Shown here piece after piece: positions 44,476 through 53,448 of a stretch of 64,000 nucleotides of DNA. The notes beneath the pieces are model-generated. The model had not been told where the DNA came from. It saw only the letters and a program-made list of their open reading frames with translations, and searched no databases. The first letter of the stretch is position 1; every line of letters starts with the position of its first letter. The translations under genes were made by a program, and so were the position numbers. The stretch comes from Streptomyces albidoflavus (lineage in GTDB: Bacteria > Actinomycetota > Actinomycetes > Streptomycetales > Streptomycetaceae): NCBI RefSeq assembly GCF_000719955.1, contig NZ_JOII01000008.1, positions 62,001 through 126,000 on the forward strand. The letters are read 5' to 3'.

Positions 44476-45972
44476 ATGCTGACGATGCAAGGCGTGTCCA
44501 AGAGTTTCCTGGGGGTGCGCGTCCTCCACGACGTCGATCTCGACCTGCGGGCGGGCGAGGTGCACGCCCTGGTGGGGGAGAACGGCGCCGGCAAGTCGAC
44601 CCTGATGAAGATCCTCGCCGGGGAGCACGTACCGGACGGCGGGAGGCTCACCCTCGACGGCACCCCCCGCTCCTTCACCCACCCCGCCCAGGCGCAGGCG
44701 GCCGGAATCGGCGTCATCCACCAGGAGTTCGCCCTGCTGGAGCACCGCACGGTCGCCGAGAACGTCTTCCTGGGGCGCGAGCCGGGCCGCTTCGGCCTGG
44801 TCGACCGGCGCACCATGGAGCGGCGCACCGCCGAACTCCTCGGCGAGATCGACGAGACGGGCATCACCCCGCGCACCCCCGTCCACACCCTCTCCGTCGC
44901 CCGCCGCCAGACCGTCGAGATCGTCAAGGCGCTCGCCTCCGACGTGCGGGTCCTGGTCATGGACGAGCCGACCGCGCCGCTCGCCGAGCACGAGGTGGCG
45001 CGCCTGGCGGCGCTGGTCCGCCGGCTCGCCGCCCGGGGCCTGGGCATCCTCTACATCTCGCACCGGCTGCGCGAGGTCTTCGACCTGTCGCAGCGGATCA
45101 CCGTCCTCAAGGACGGCCGGCGCGTCACCACCCTGGACACCGCCTCGACCGACTCCGCCGCCGTCGTCCGCGCCATGGTCGGCCGCGACCTGGACGCCTA
45201 CTACCCGCCGCGCGCCCGCCCCGAGGAGATCAGCGAGCCGGTCCTGACCGTCGAGGGCGGCGCCAACGACCGCCTCGCCGGGATCGGCCTCACGGTGCGC
45301 GCGGGCGAGGTCGTCGGGGTCGCCGGGCTCCAGGGCTCGGGCCGTACCTCGCTGGTGCGGGCGCTCTTCGGCGCCGCGCCCTTCACCGCCGGGACGATGA
45401 CCGTCGCCGGGCGCCCCCTGCGCCCCACCCGCCCCCGCGAGGCGATCCGGGCGGGCGTCGCCCTGGTCACCGAGGACCGCAAGGGTGAAGGGCTGGCGCT
45501 GCGTCAGTCGGTCCGGGACAACGCGCTGCTCGTCACCCGGGCCGTGCCCGGCCGGACCCGGCCGCCCTCGGCGCGCGGGGCCGCCGCCCTGCTGGAGCGG
45601 GTGCGGCTGCGCGCCTCGGCCGACACCCAGGAGGTCCAGTACCTCTCCGGCGGCAACCAGCAGAAGGTGGTCATCGCCAAATGGCTGGCCGCCCGCCCGC
45701 GCGTGCTCCTCTTCGACGAACCGACCCGGGGCGTCGACGTCGGCGCCAAGGCCGCCATCCACACCCTGGTGCGGGAACTGGCGGCGGAAGGGCTCGCCGT
45801 GCTGATCGTCTCCTCCGAACTCCCCGAACTCCTAGGCATGAGCGACCGGGTCCTGGTCATGGCCGACGGCCGCCTCGCCGGGGAACTGCCCGCGGGCGCC
45901 ACCGAGGAGGCCGTCATGCGCGTCGCCACCGGCGGCGACGGGTCCGGCCCGGACCAGGAGGACGCGGCATGA
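44476..45972 (+). CDS. Sugar ABC importer, double ATPase subunit
   Basis: A 498-residue protein with two fused nucleotide-binding domains, like RbsA/XylG. The first has Walker A GENGAGKST (about 36-44) and Walker B VLVMDEPTAPL; the second has the degenerate P-loop GLQGSGRTSL typical of this class, the signature LSGGNQQK and LLFDEPTRGVDVGAKA. It energises import of a monosaccharide. The start at 44476 follows GAGGAG; the open frame upstream belongs to the promoter. It overlaps the next gene by four bases. Confidence 0.92.
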   Translation: MLTMQGVSKSFLGVRVLHDVDLDLRAGEVHALVGENGAGKSTLMKILAGEHVPDGGRLTLDGTPRSFTHPAQAQAAGIGVIHQEFALLEHRTVAENVFLGREPGRFGLVDRRTMERRTAELLGEIDETGITPRTPVHTLSVARRQTVEIVKALASDVRVLVMDEPTAPLAEHEVARLAALVRRLAARGLGILYISHRLREVFDLSQRITVLKDGRRVTTLDTASTDSAAVVRAMVGRDLDAYYPPRARPEEISEPVLTVEGGANDRLAGIGLTVRAGEVVGVAGLQGSGRTSLVRALFGAAPFTAGTMTVAGRPLRPTRPREAIRAGVALVTEDRKGEGLALRQSVRDNALLVTRAVPGRTRPPSARGAAALLERVRLRASADTQEVQYLSGGNQQKVVIAKWLAARPRVLLFDEPTRGVDVGAKAAIHTLVRELAAEGLAVLIVSSELPELLGMSDRVLVMADGRLAGELPAGATEEAVMRVATGGDGSGPDQEDAA

Positions 45973-46988
45973 CCGGCGACCTGCTCACCGCGCCCGGCGA
46001 GAAGTCCGCCGCCCCCGCGCCCCGCCCCGGCCGCCGGCTGCGCCTGACCGACCCGGTGACCGGCGTCTGGCTGGCCGCCCTCGCCGTCACCCTGCTCGGC
46101 TGGGCCGTCGTCGCCGCGCAGGGCGGGCAGTTCCTCACCACCACCAACGTCGTCGCCGTCCTCCAGAACAGCGTCGCCCTCGGCCTGGTCGCGGTCGGCC
46201 AGTCGATGGTCATCCTCACCGGCTCGCTCGACCTGTCGGTGGCGTACCTGATCAGTCTGGGGACGCTGGTCGCCGCCCAGACCATGCAGAGCGGCGGCGT
46301 GCTGCTCGCGGTCCTCGCCACCCTCGCCCTGTCGGTGGCGGTCGGGCTCGCCAACGGCCTGATCGTGGCGGGGCTCAAGGTCAACGCCTTCATCGCCACC
46401 CTCGGCACCGCCTTCATCCTGCGCGGCTGGATCGAGGATCAGTACACCGGCCCGGCCGGCCAGGTCACCGCCGGCTTCCAGCGGCTCGGCTACGACCGGA
46501 TCGGGCCCGTCCCCGTCTCCGTGTTCCTGCTGCTGGCCGTCGCGGGGGCGGCCTGGTTCCTGACCCGCCGCACCCGGCTCGGCCACCATCTGTACGCCAC
46601 CGGCGGCGACGAGCACGCCGCCCGGCTCTCCGGGGTCCGCACCCGCCGCACCGTGGTCGTCGCCCACGTCCTGTGCTCGCTCTGCGTCGGCGCCGCCGCC
46701 CTCTTCCTCGCCGCCCGGCTCGGCGCGGGCGCCCCCTGGGCCGGCACCGAGGCCCGCTACGACCTGGAGTCGATCGCCGCCGTCGTCCTCGGCGGCACCG
46801 CGCTGGCCGGCGGGCGCGGGGGAGTGGCGGGCACCCTCGGCGGGGTCCTCGTCCTCGCCGTCCTCGACAGCGTCTTCAACCAGCTCGCCGTCGACCCGTT
46901 CTTCAAGAACGTGGTGCGCGGCGTCGTCATCATCGCCGCGGTCGCCCTCTACGCCCGCCGCCGCACCCCTCGCCGGAGGACCGCATGA
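45969..46988 (+). CDS. Sugar ABC importer permease 1
   Basis: A 339-residue permease of the RbsC/XylH (BPD_transp_2) family with about eight to ten membrane segments. Conserved blocks include GQSMVILTGSLDLSVAYLISL, VNAFIATLGTAFILRG and YDLESIAAVVLGGTALAGGRGG. A charged N-terminal tail of about 30 residues precedes the first helix. It probably pairs with the next permease as a heterodimer. ATGA overlaps at both ends show translational coupling. Confidence 0.92.
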   Translation: MTGDLLTAPGEKSAAPAPRPGRRLRLTDPVTGVWLAALAVTLLGWAVVAAQGGQFLTTTNVVAVLQNSVALGLVAVGQSMVILTGSLDLSVAYLISLGTLVAAQTMQSGGVLLAVLATLALSVAVGLANGLIVAGLKVNAFIATLGTAFILRGWIEDQYTGPAGQVTAGFQRLGYDRIGPVPVSVFLLLAVAGAAWFLTRRTRLGHHLYATGGDEHAARLSGVRTRRTVVVAHVLCSLCVGAAALFLAARLGAGAPWAGTEARYDLESIAAVVLGGTALAGGRGGVAGTLGGVLVLAVLDSVFNQLAVDPFFKNVVRGVVIIAAVALYARRRTPRRRTA

Positions 46989-48019
46989 GCACCGCCGCCA
47001 CGGCCCGGCCCGCCCCCGGCACGGGCCGCCGCCTGCTGACCGCGCTGGGCACCGCGACCCCCGTCTACGTCCTGCTCGCCACCGTGCTGATCGCCCTCGC
47101 CCTCACCGACCCCGGCTTCTACGAGGCCGACCGCCTCCTCGCCTTCGTCAAGCGGGCCGCGCCCCTGGTCATCCTCGCGACCGGCCAGTACCTCGTCATC
47201 GTCTGCGGCGAGTTCGACCTCTCCGTCGGCGCGATCGTCACCGCCGGCGTGGTGGTCGCCGCCCAGCTCTACGCCTCCTTCCCCGCGCTGCACTGGCTGG
47301 TCGCCACCCTCGTCCTGCTGGCCGCGGGCGGCGCCGCCGGACTGGTCAGCGGCCTGGTGACGACCAGGCTCCGCGTCCCCTCGTTCATCACCACGCTCGG
47401 CATGATGCTGATCCTGGAGGGCGCCGTCTTCTTCTGGACCGGCGGCTCCCCCCAGGGCGCCCTGCCCGCCGCCTTCCGCGCGCTGGGCCGGGGCACCGCC
47501 TTCGGCTGGCTGCCGTGGGCGGTGCCGGTCTGCCTCGCCGTCGGCGTCGGCGCGTACCTGCTGATGCGGGCCGACTTCGGCCGGACCCTGCTGGCCACCG
47601 GCGACTCCGAACGCGCCGCCCACCTCTCCGGGGTGCGGGTCACCCGGGTCCGCGTCACCGCCTTCGTCCTCTCCGGCGTCGCGGCCGGCCTCGCCGCCGT
47701 CCTCGTCGGCGGCTTCTCCGGCGTCTCCGCCCAGGCCGGCCAGGGCTACGAGTTCGAGGCCATCACCGCCGTCGTCCTCGGCGGGGTGCTGCTCGGGGGC
47801 GGCCGGGGCTCGGTGGTCGGCGCCATGGCCGGGGCCTTCTCCCTCCAGGCCCTCTTCACCCTGCTCAACCTCCGCGGCGTCTCCGGCGCCCTGGAGTCCA
47901 CCGTCCAGGGCGTCATCGTCATCGCCGCCGTCGGTCTGGGCGCCGCCGACTACTCCCGCCTGCGCCGCCGCCGTACCCGCTCCCCGGACACCCGATCCCC
48001 GGAAGGGACCACCCGATGA
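46985..48019 (+). CDS. Sugar ABC importer permease 2
   Basis: A 344-residue RbsC-type permease, paralogue of the previous gene. It carries GQYLVIVCGEFDLSVGAIVTAG, VPSFITTLGMMLILEG and YEFEAITAVVLGGVLLGGGRGS. The Arg-rich tail (LRRRRTRSPDTR) is cytoplasmic. Two permease genes rather than one implies a heterodimeric channel. It overlaps its neighbours by four bases. Confidence 0.92.
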   Translation: MSTAATARPAPGTGRRLLTALGTATPVYVLLATVLIALALTDPGFYEADRLLAFVKRAAPLVILATGQYLVIVCGEFDLSVGAIVTAGVVVAAQLYASFPALHWLVATLVLLAAGGAAGLVSGLVTTRLRVPSFITTLGMMLILEGAVFFWTGGSPQGALPAAFRALGRGTAFGWLPWAVPVCLAVGVGAYLLMRADFGRTLLATGDSERAAHLSGVRVTRVRVTAFVLSGVAAGLAAVLVGGFSGVSAQAGQGYEFEAITAVVLGGVLLGGGRGSVVGAMAGAFSLQALFTLLNLRGVSGALESTVQGVIVIAAVGLGAADYSRLRRRRTRSPDTRSPEGTTR

Positions 48020-49227
48020 GACCGCGTTCCGCCCCCCTCACCGCGCTGGCCGCGCTGCTCGGCGCCGCCCTCCTCGCGGGCTGCACCAGCGACGCCCCCG
48101 CCGACGGCCCCGCCGCCCCCTCCGCCGGCGGCTCGTCCGCCGCGGCGGACGGCTCGGGCGACTCGGACTTCTTCGACCAGGCCGAGTACGACCGCCAGCT
48201 GGAGCTGGCGAAGGAGACCCCCGAGGGCCCGAAGGGCAAGCCGTGGGAGCAGATGCTGCGGCCGGAGTTCGTCTCCACCACCGCGTACGCGAAGAAGGGC
48301 GGCGGCGACGCCCACCTCTGCTTCTCCAACGCGGGCGTCTTCAACCCCTGGCGGCAGGTCGGGCTGAAGAACATGCGGGCCGAGGTCGAACTCCACGAGG
48401 AGATCGGCAAGTTCACTGTCCTGGACGCCCAGGGCAAGGACGACAAGCAGATCTCCGACATCCAGGAACTCACCGGCAAGGGCTGCGACGCGCTCATCGT
48501 CTCGCCCAACACCACCGCCACCCTCACCCCGGCCGTCGAGCGGGCCTGCGAGAAGGTCCCCGTCATCGTCTTCGACCGGGGAGTCGAGACCGACTGCGCC
48601 GTCACCTTCATCAGCCCCGTCGGCGGCTACGGCTACGGCGCGGCCGCCGCCGACTTCCTGGTGGAGAGGACCGAGCCGAAGGCCAAGATCCTCGCCCTGC
48701 GCATCTCGCCCGGCGTCGACGCCCTGGAGACCCGCTGGTCGGCGGCGAAGCGCGCCTTCGACAAGGCCGGGGTGGAGGTGGTCGACGCCAAGTTCACCGA
48801 CGGCGACCCGGCCCGTACCAAGTCGATCGTGGCCGACGCGCTGATCCGGCACGGCGAGATCGACGGGGTGTGGATGGACTCCGGTGCCACCGCCGTCGCC
48901 GCCGTCGAGGCGTTCGAGGACGCCGGGCAGGAGGTGCCACCGATCACCGGCGAGGACCAGCAGGACTTCCTGACGGCGTGGAAGGAGAAGAAGCTCACCG
49001 CCGTCGCCCCCGCCTACCCGACCTTCCAGTGGCGCACCCCGGTCATCGCCGCCCTGAAGATCCTCGCCGGCGAGGAGGTCCCGAAGGAGTGGACCCTGCC
49101 CCAGCCCGTCATCACCGAGGCCGACCTGGACGACTACCTGAAGCCGGGCATGCCGCCGCTGCACTACGCCATGTGCGGCTGCGAGGAACTCCCGGGCTTC
49201 CCCGAGAAGTGGGGAGGCAAGGAATGA
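48016..49227 (+). CDS. Sugar-binding lipoprotein of the ABC importer
   Basis: A 403-residue solute-binding protein. A lipoprotein signal ends in ALLAGC (Cys at about residue 23), followed by an Ala/Ser/Gly/Asp linker. The type I periplasmic-binding domain (about 85-390) has CFSNAGVFNPWRQVGLKNM, KGCDALIVSPNTTATLTPAVE and VIVFDRGVETDC, the Peripla_BP_4 pattern for pentoses and related sugars. It is tethered to the membrane outer face and delivers sugar to the two permeases. Four-base overlaps join it to both neighbours. Confidence 0.9.
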   Translation: MRPRSAPLTALAALLGAALLAGCTSDAPADGPAAPSAGGSSAAADGSGDSDFFDQAEYDRQLELAKETPEGPKGKPWEQMLRPEFVSTTAYAKKGGGDAHLCFSNAGVFNPWRQVGLKNMRAEVELHEEIGKFTVLDAQGKDDKQISDIQELTGKGCDALIVSPNTTATLTPAVERACEKVPVIVFDRGVETDCAVTFISPVGGYGYGAAAADFLVERTEPKAKILALRISPGVDALETRWSAAKRAFDKAGVEVVDAKFTDGDPARTKSIVADALIRHGEIDGVWMDSGATAVAAVEAFEDAGQEVPPITGEDQQDFLTAWKEKKLTAVAPAYPTFQWRTPVIAALKILAGEEVPKEWTLPQPVITEADLDDYLKPGMPPLHYAMCGCEELPGFPEKWGGKE

Positions 49228-50096
49228 CGGCCGCCCTGCCGATCGGCGCCAACCCCTGGATCTGGTACTCCCCGGTGACCGGCCGCGAACTGGCCGCGCT
49301 GCTGCCGCGCCTGGCCGGCTGGGGCTTCGACTGCGTCGAACTCCCGCTGGAGAACCCCGGCGACTGGAAGCCCGCCGAGGCCGCCGCCCTCCTCGGCGGG
49401 ACCGGCCTCGCCCCCGCCGCCGTCGTCGCCGTCATGCCGCCCGGCCGCGAACTGGTCCGCGCCGGGGCCCGCACCGTCCAGGAGACCCAGGACTACCTGC
49501 GCGCCTGCGTGGACGCCGCCCACGCGCTGGGAGCGCCCGCCGTCGCCGGGCCGGTCTACAGCTCCGTCGGCCGCACCGGACGCCTCGACGAGGCGGCCCG
49601 CGCCGAGGCGTACCGCCAGTGGCGCGAGCACCTGTGGCCCGTCCTCGAACACGCCCGGGACGCGGGCGTGCGGATCGCCGTGGAACCCCTCAACCGGTAC
49701 GAGACCAGCCTCTTCAACACCGTCGCCCAGACCCTGGAGGGGATCGGCGACCTGCCCGGGGAACTGATCGGCCTCGCCCTCGACACCTACCACCAGAACA
49801 TCGAGGAGCGCTCGCTGCCCGGTGCCGTCCGGCAGGCGCGCGGCCGGATCGCGCACGTCCAGGTCTGCGCCGCCGACCGGGGCGCACCCGGCGCCGACGC
49901 GCTCGACTGGCCCGGCTTCCTCGCCGAACTGGTCGCGGGCGGCTGGGGTGGGCCGCTCTGCATCGAGTCGTTCACCGCCCACAACGCCTCCATCGCCGTC
50001 GCCGCCTCCGTCTGGCGGCCACTGGCGGAGAGCCAGGACGCCCTCGCCGTCGACGGCCTCGCCTTCCTGCGCGGCGCCCTCACCACCCTCCCCTGA
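49224..50096 (+). CDS. Sugar (phosphate) isomerase/epimerase, D-tagatose 3-epimerase-like
   Basis: A 290-residue xylose-isomerase-like TIM barrel. The metal-binding residues are readable: Glu in VEPLNRYETSLFN, Asp in LALDTYHQNIEE, His in IAHVQVC and Glu in LCIESFT; this wording matches ketose 3-epimerases. There is no signal peptide. It overlaps the binding-protein gene, so it most likely converts the imported sugar in the cytoplasm as the first metabolic step. A strong terminator follows. Confidence 0.85.
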   Translation: MTAALPIGANPWIWYSPVTGRELAALLPRLAGWGFDCVELPLENPGDWKPAEAAALLGGTGLAPAAVVAVMPPGRELVRAGARTVQETQDYLRACVDAAHALGAPAVAGPVYSSVGRTGRLDEAARAEAYRQWREHLWPVLEHARDAGVRIAVEPLNRYETSLFNTVAQTLEGIGDLPGELIGLALDTYHQNIEERSLPGAVRQARGRIAHVQVCAADRGAPGADALDWPGFLAELVAGGWGGPLCIESFTAHNASIAVAASVWRPLAESQDALAVDGLAFLRGALTTLP

Positions 50097-50115
50097 ACCT
50101 CCCCCCACGGCGGCC

Positions 50116-50151
50116 GCCCGGGCTCCCACCCCCACCCGAGGGAGCCCGGGC
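50116..50151 (+). terminator. Terminator of the sugar ABC operon
   Basis: GCCCGGGCTCCC (50116-50127) and GGGAGCCCGGGC (50140-50151) form a perfect 12-bp stem with a 12-base loop, 20 bases after the epimerase stop. It separates the importer operon from the next gene. Confidence 0.75.
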
Positions 50152-50244
50152 AGCGGACCGGAGCACACCCCCACCCAGCCCCCGCCGGGAACGCACCGGA
50201 CCGGACGGGACCCCCCACCGCACGAGCCGCAGAGAGGACCGCAC

Positions 50245-53200
50245 ATGCGCCACCCCGCACGCGCCCTACGGAGATCGGCCGTCGCCCTCGGCAGCGCCCT
50301 GCTCCTGGCGCTGACCGCCCTGCCCGCCACCGCCGCCCCGCCCGCCGCCGACCCGGACGAGGACAGCTTCCGCGTCCTGCTCTTCACCCGAGCCGTCGGC
50401 TACGTCCACGACTCCATACCCGCCGGCATCACCATGTTCGAGGAGGAGGCCGAGGAGAACGGCTTCGAGGTCGTCCAGAGCGAGGACCCGGCCGTCTTCG
50501 ACGCCGGGAACCTCGCCGGGTTCGACGCCGTCGCCATGCTCCAGAACTCCGGCATGGTCTGGGAGACCGAGGAGCAGCGCGAGGCGATGCGCGGCTACGT
50601 CGAGGGCGGCGGCGGCATCGTCGCCGTCCACAACACCCTCGACATGGGCGTCGAGGAGGAGTTCCCCTGGTGGGACGAGCTGATCAACGGCGGCGCCCAC
50701 ATGCCCGCCCACTCGCCCGGCGTCCTCCAGGGCACCGCCAAGGTCGCCGACCGCGTCCACCCCTCCACGAAGCACCTCCCGGACCGCTGGGAGCGCGCCG
50801 AGGAGTGGTACAACTTCGACGCCAACCCGCGCGGTGACGTGCACGTCCTGGTCACCGCCGACGAGACCACCTACGACCCCGGCGACGCCGCGATGGGCGC
50901 CGACCACCCCATCTCCTGGTGCCGCACCTCCCAGGGCGGCAAGGTCTGGGCCACCGCGATGGGCCACGACGCCGCCTCGTACCAGGAGGAGGCGTTCCGC
51001 GAGCACGTCGTCGGCGGCCTCAAGTGGGCGGCCGGGAACGCGCCGGGCGACTGCGGGGGCACCGTCTGGGACGGGTACGAGAAGGTCACCCTCGACGACA
51101 ACACCGCCGACCCGATGGAACTCGACGTGGCCGACGACGGCCGGGTCTTCTACGTCCAGCGCAGCGGCGAGCTGAACATCTTCGACCCCGCCACCCACAC
51201 CACCCGCACCGCCGGCAAGCTCGACGTCTACACCGGCGGCGAGGACGGCCTGGTCGGCATGGAACTCGACCCGGACTTCGCCGAGAACCACTGGGTCTAC
51301 CTCTACTACGCCCCGGCCGGCGCCGAGGAGGACGTCAACCGGCTCTCCCGCTTCACCGTCGAGAACGGCACCCTCGACAAGGAGAGCGAGAAGAAGCTCC
51401 TGGACGTCCCCGCCTACCGCGACCGCACCTTCCCCGAGCCCGGACACACCGGCGGCGCCGTCGAGTTCGGCCCCGACCGCACCCTGTACCTCGGCGTCGG
51501 CGACGACGTGCCGCCCAACCTCGACCCCGACTGGCAGGGGTACGCCCCGCTCGACTGGCGCGAGGGCAAGGAGCGCCTCGACGCGGCCCGCACCGCCGGC
51601 AACACCGACGACCTGCGCGGCAAGATCCTCCGCATCACCCCCACCGACGAGGGCGGCTACACCATCCCCGACGGCAACCTCTTCGCCGAGGGCACCGAGG
51701 GAACCCGCCCCGAGATCTACGCGATGGGCTTCCGCAACCCCTTCCGTTTCACCGTCGACCAGAAGACCGGCGACGTGCACGCCTCCGACTACGGCCCCGA
51801 CCGCGGCCTGCCCACCACCGACCGCGGACCCGAGGGCCTGGTCGAGTACAACGTCATCAAGAAGGCCGGCAACTACGGCTGGCCCTTCTGCCACGGAGAC
51901 AACCAGCCCTACGCGCCCTACGACCCGGACACCGGTGAGGTGGGCGAGAAGTTCGACTGCGACAACCTCGTCAACGAGTCCCCCAACAACACCGGCCTGA
52001 AGGAACTCCCGCCCGTCCAGCTCCCCGAGATCTGGTACGGCTACGGCGACTCCGAGACCTTCCCCGAGGTCGGCAGCGGCGGCTCCGCCCCGATGAGCGG
52101 CCCCGTCTACCAGTACGACGCGGACAACCCCTCGCCCACCAAGTTCCCCGCCTACTACGACGGCGCGGCCTTCTTCTACGAGTGGTCCCGGGACTACGTC
52201 AAGGAGCTCCGCTTCGACGACGAGGGCTCCCTGCTGAAGATCAACGACTTCCTCTCCACCAGCAAGTTCAGCAAGCCCATGGACATGACCTTCGGCCCCG
52301 ACGGCTCCCTCTACCTCCTCGAATGGGGCTCGGAGTTCGGCGGCGGCAACAACGACTCCGGCCTCTACCGGATCGACTACGCCCAGGGACAGCGCAACCC
52401 CGTCGCCAAGGCGGCCGCCTCCGCCACCGACGGCCCGGTCCCCCTGGAGGTCGACTTCACCAGCGAGGGCAGCGAGGACCCCGACGGCGACTCCCTGGAG
52501 TACGCCTGGGACTTCGACGGCGACGGCACCTGGGACTCCACCGAGGCCGACGCCACCCACACCTACACCGAGAGGGGCGACTTCACCGCCCAGCTGAAGG
52601 TCACCGACTCCAGCGGCAAGTCCGGCTACGCCAACATCCCCGTCACCGCCGGCAACACGGCGCCGAAGGTCACCGTCGAGACGCCGGTGGACGGCACGCT
52701 CATCGAGTTCGGCGACAAGATCCCGTACAAGATCACCGTCACCGATCCCGAGGACGGGGAGATCGACTGCGACCAGGTGGTCCTCAACCCGGCCCTCGGC
52801 CACGACGACCACGAACACCCCACCACCGACCTGCGCGGCTGCGAGGGCACCGTCGACACCGGTGACCTCGGCGGCCACCCCGAGGGCGCCGACCTCACCT
52901 ACGTCCTCAACGCCCGCTACACCGACCACGGCGCCGAGGGCACCAGCGAGCTGACCGGCTACGGCCGCTCCGTCCTCCAGCCCCGCCACAAGCAGGCCGA
53001 GTACCACGACGACCAGTCCGGCACCCGCGTCGTCAGCCAGGAAGGAGCCGAGAACGGCAAGCGGATCGGGGACATCTCCGACGGCGACTGGATCGCCTTC
53101 GACCCGATGAGCGTCGAGACCGGCGTGGGCAGCGTCACCTACCGCCTCTCCTCACCCGAGGGCGGCGGCGCCGTCGAACTGCGCGCGGGCGCCCCCGACG

Positions 53201-53373
53201 GCGAACTCCTCGCCACCACCCCCGTCCCGGCCACCGGCGACTGGGACGCCTACGAGGAGACCGACCCGGTGGACGTCGCGGCCCTGGCCGGGACCCACAA
53301 GCTCTACCTCGTCTTCACCGCGCCGAACGAGAACTCCTTCGACATCGACTCGGTCACCTTCCACGCCCCCTGA
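50245..53373 (+). CDS. Secreted ThuA / PQQ-dehydrogenase-like / PKD / CBM multidomain protein
   Basis: A 1042-residue secreted protein: Sec signal 1-31 (ATAAPPAAD); a ThuA-like domain at about 42-270 (FRVLLFTRAVGYVHDSIPAG; VAVHNTLD); a soluble glucose/sorbosone dehydrogenase-like beta-propeller at about 285-715 (VEFGPDRTLYLGVGDD; MGFRNPFRFTVD; NVIKKAGNYGWPFCHGDN); a PKD domain at about 718-800 (YAWDFDGDGTWD); and a carbohydrate-binding CBM6-like end at about 913-1042. It probably binds and oxidises a sugar polymer or sugar outside the cell. The ribosome binding site is AGAGAGGACC; it has its own promoter region after the operon terminator. Confidence 0.85.
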   Translation: MRHPARALRRSAVALGSALLLALTALPATAAPPAADPDEDSFRVLLFTRAVGYVHDSIPAGITMFEEEAEENGFEVVQSEDPAVFDAGNLAGFDAVAMLQNSGMVWETEEQREAMRGYVEGGGGIVAVHNTLDMGVEEEFPWWDELINGGAHMPAHSPGVLQGTAKVADRVHPSTKHLPDRWERAEEWYNFDANPRGDVHVLVTADETTYDPGDAAMGADHPISWCRTSQGGKVWATAMGHDAASYQEEAFREHVVGGLKWAAGNAPGDCGGTVWDGYEKVTLDDNTADPMELDVADDGRVFYVQRSGELNIFDPATHTTRTAGKLDVYTGGEDGLVGMELDPDFAENHWVYLYYAPAGAEEDVNRLSRFTVENGTLDKESEKKLLDVPAYRDRTFPEPGHTGGAVEFGPDRTLYLGVGDDVPPNLDPDWQGYAPLDWREGKERLDAARTAGNTDDLRGKILRITPTDEGGYTIPDGNLFAEGTEGTRPEIYAMGFRNPFRFTVDQKTGDVHASDYGPDRGLPTTDRGPEGLVEYNVIKKAGNYGWPFCHGDNQPYAPYDPDTGEVGEKFDCDNLVNESPNNTGLKELPPVQLPEIWYGYGDSETFPEVGSGGSAPMSGPVYQYDADNPSPTKFPAYYDGAAFFYEWSRDYVKELRFDDEGSLLKINDFLSTSKFSKPMDMTFGPDGSLYLLEWGSEFGGGNNDSGLYRIDYAQGQRNPVAKAAASATDGPVPLEVDFTSEGSEDPDGDSLEYAWDFDGDGTWDSTEADATHTYTERGDFTAQLKVTDSSGKSGYANIPVTAGNTAPKVTVETPVDGTLIEFGDKIPYKITVTDPEDGEIDCDQVVLNPALGHDDHEHPTTDLRGCEGTVDTGDLGGHPEGADLTYVLNARYTDHGAEGTSELTGYGRSVLQPRHKQAEYHDDQSGTRVVSQEGAENGKRIGDISDGDWIAFDPMSVETGVGSVTYRLSSPEGGGAVELRAGAPDGELLATTPVPATGDWDAYEETDPVDVAALAGTHKLYLVFTAPNENSFDIDSVTFHAP

Positions 53374-53404
53374 CCGGGCCGGCTCCCGCCGGCCTACGGC
53401 GGAG

Positions 53405-53444
53405 GGATGGGCCGTCCGTCCCCCCAGGAACGGGCGGCCCATCC
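53405..53444. terminator. Bidirectional terminator
   Basis: ATGGGCCGTCCG (53407-53418) pairs with CGGGCGGCCCAT (53431-53442) with one wobble, and GG/CC extends the stem outward. It lies between the convergent multidomain protein gene and the MFS gene and can serve both. Confidence 0.75.
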
Positions 53445-53448
53445 TGTC

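Noticed and set aside
50266..53007. 913-codon open frame antisense to the ThuA/dehydrogenase protein
   Set aside because: Val/Gly/Asp-rich artefact of codon bias; the sense protein has clear domains.
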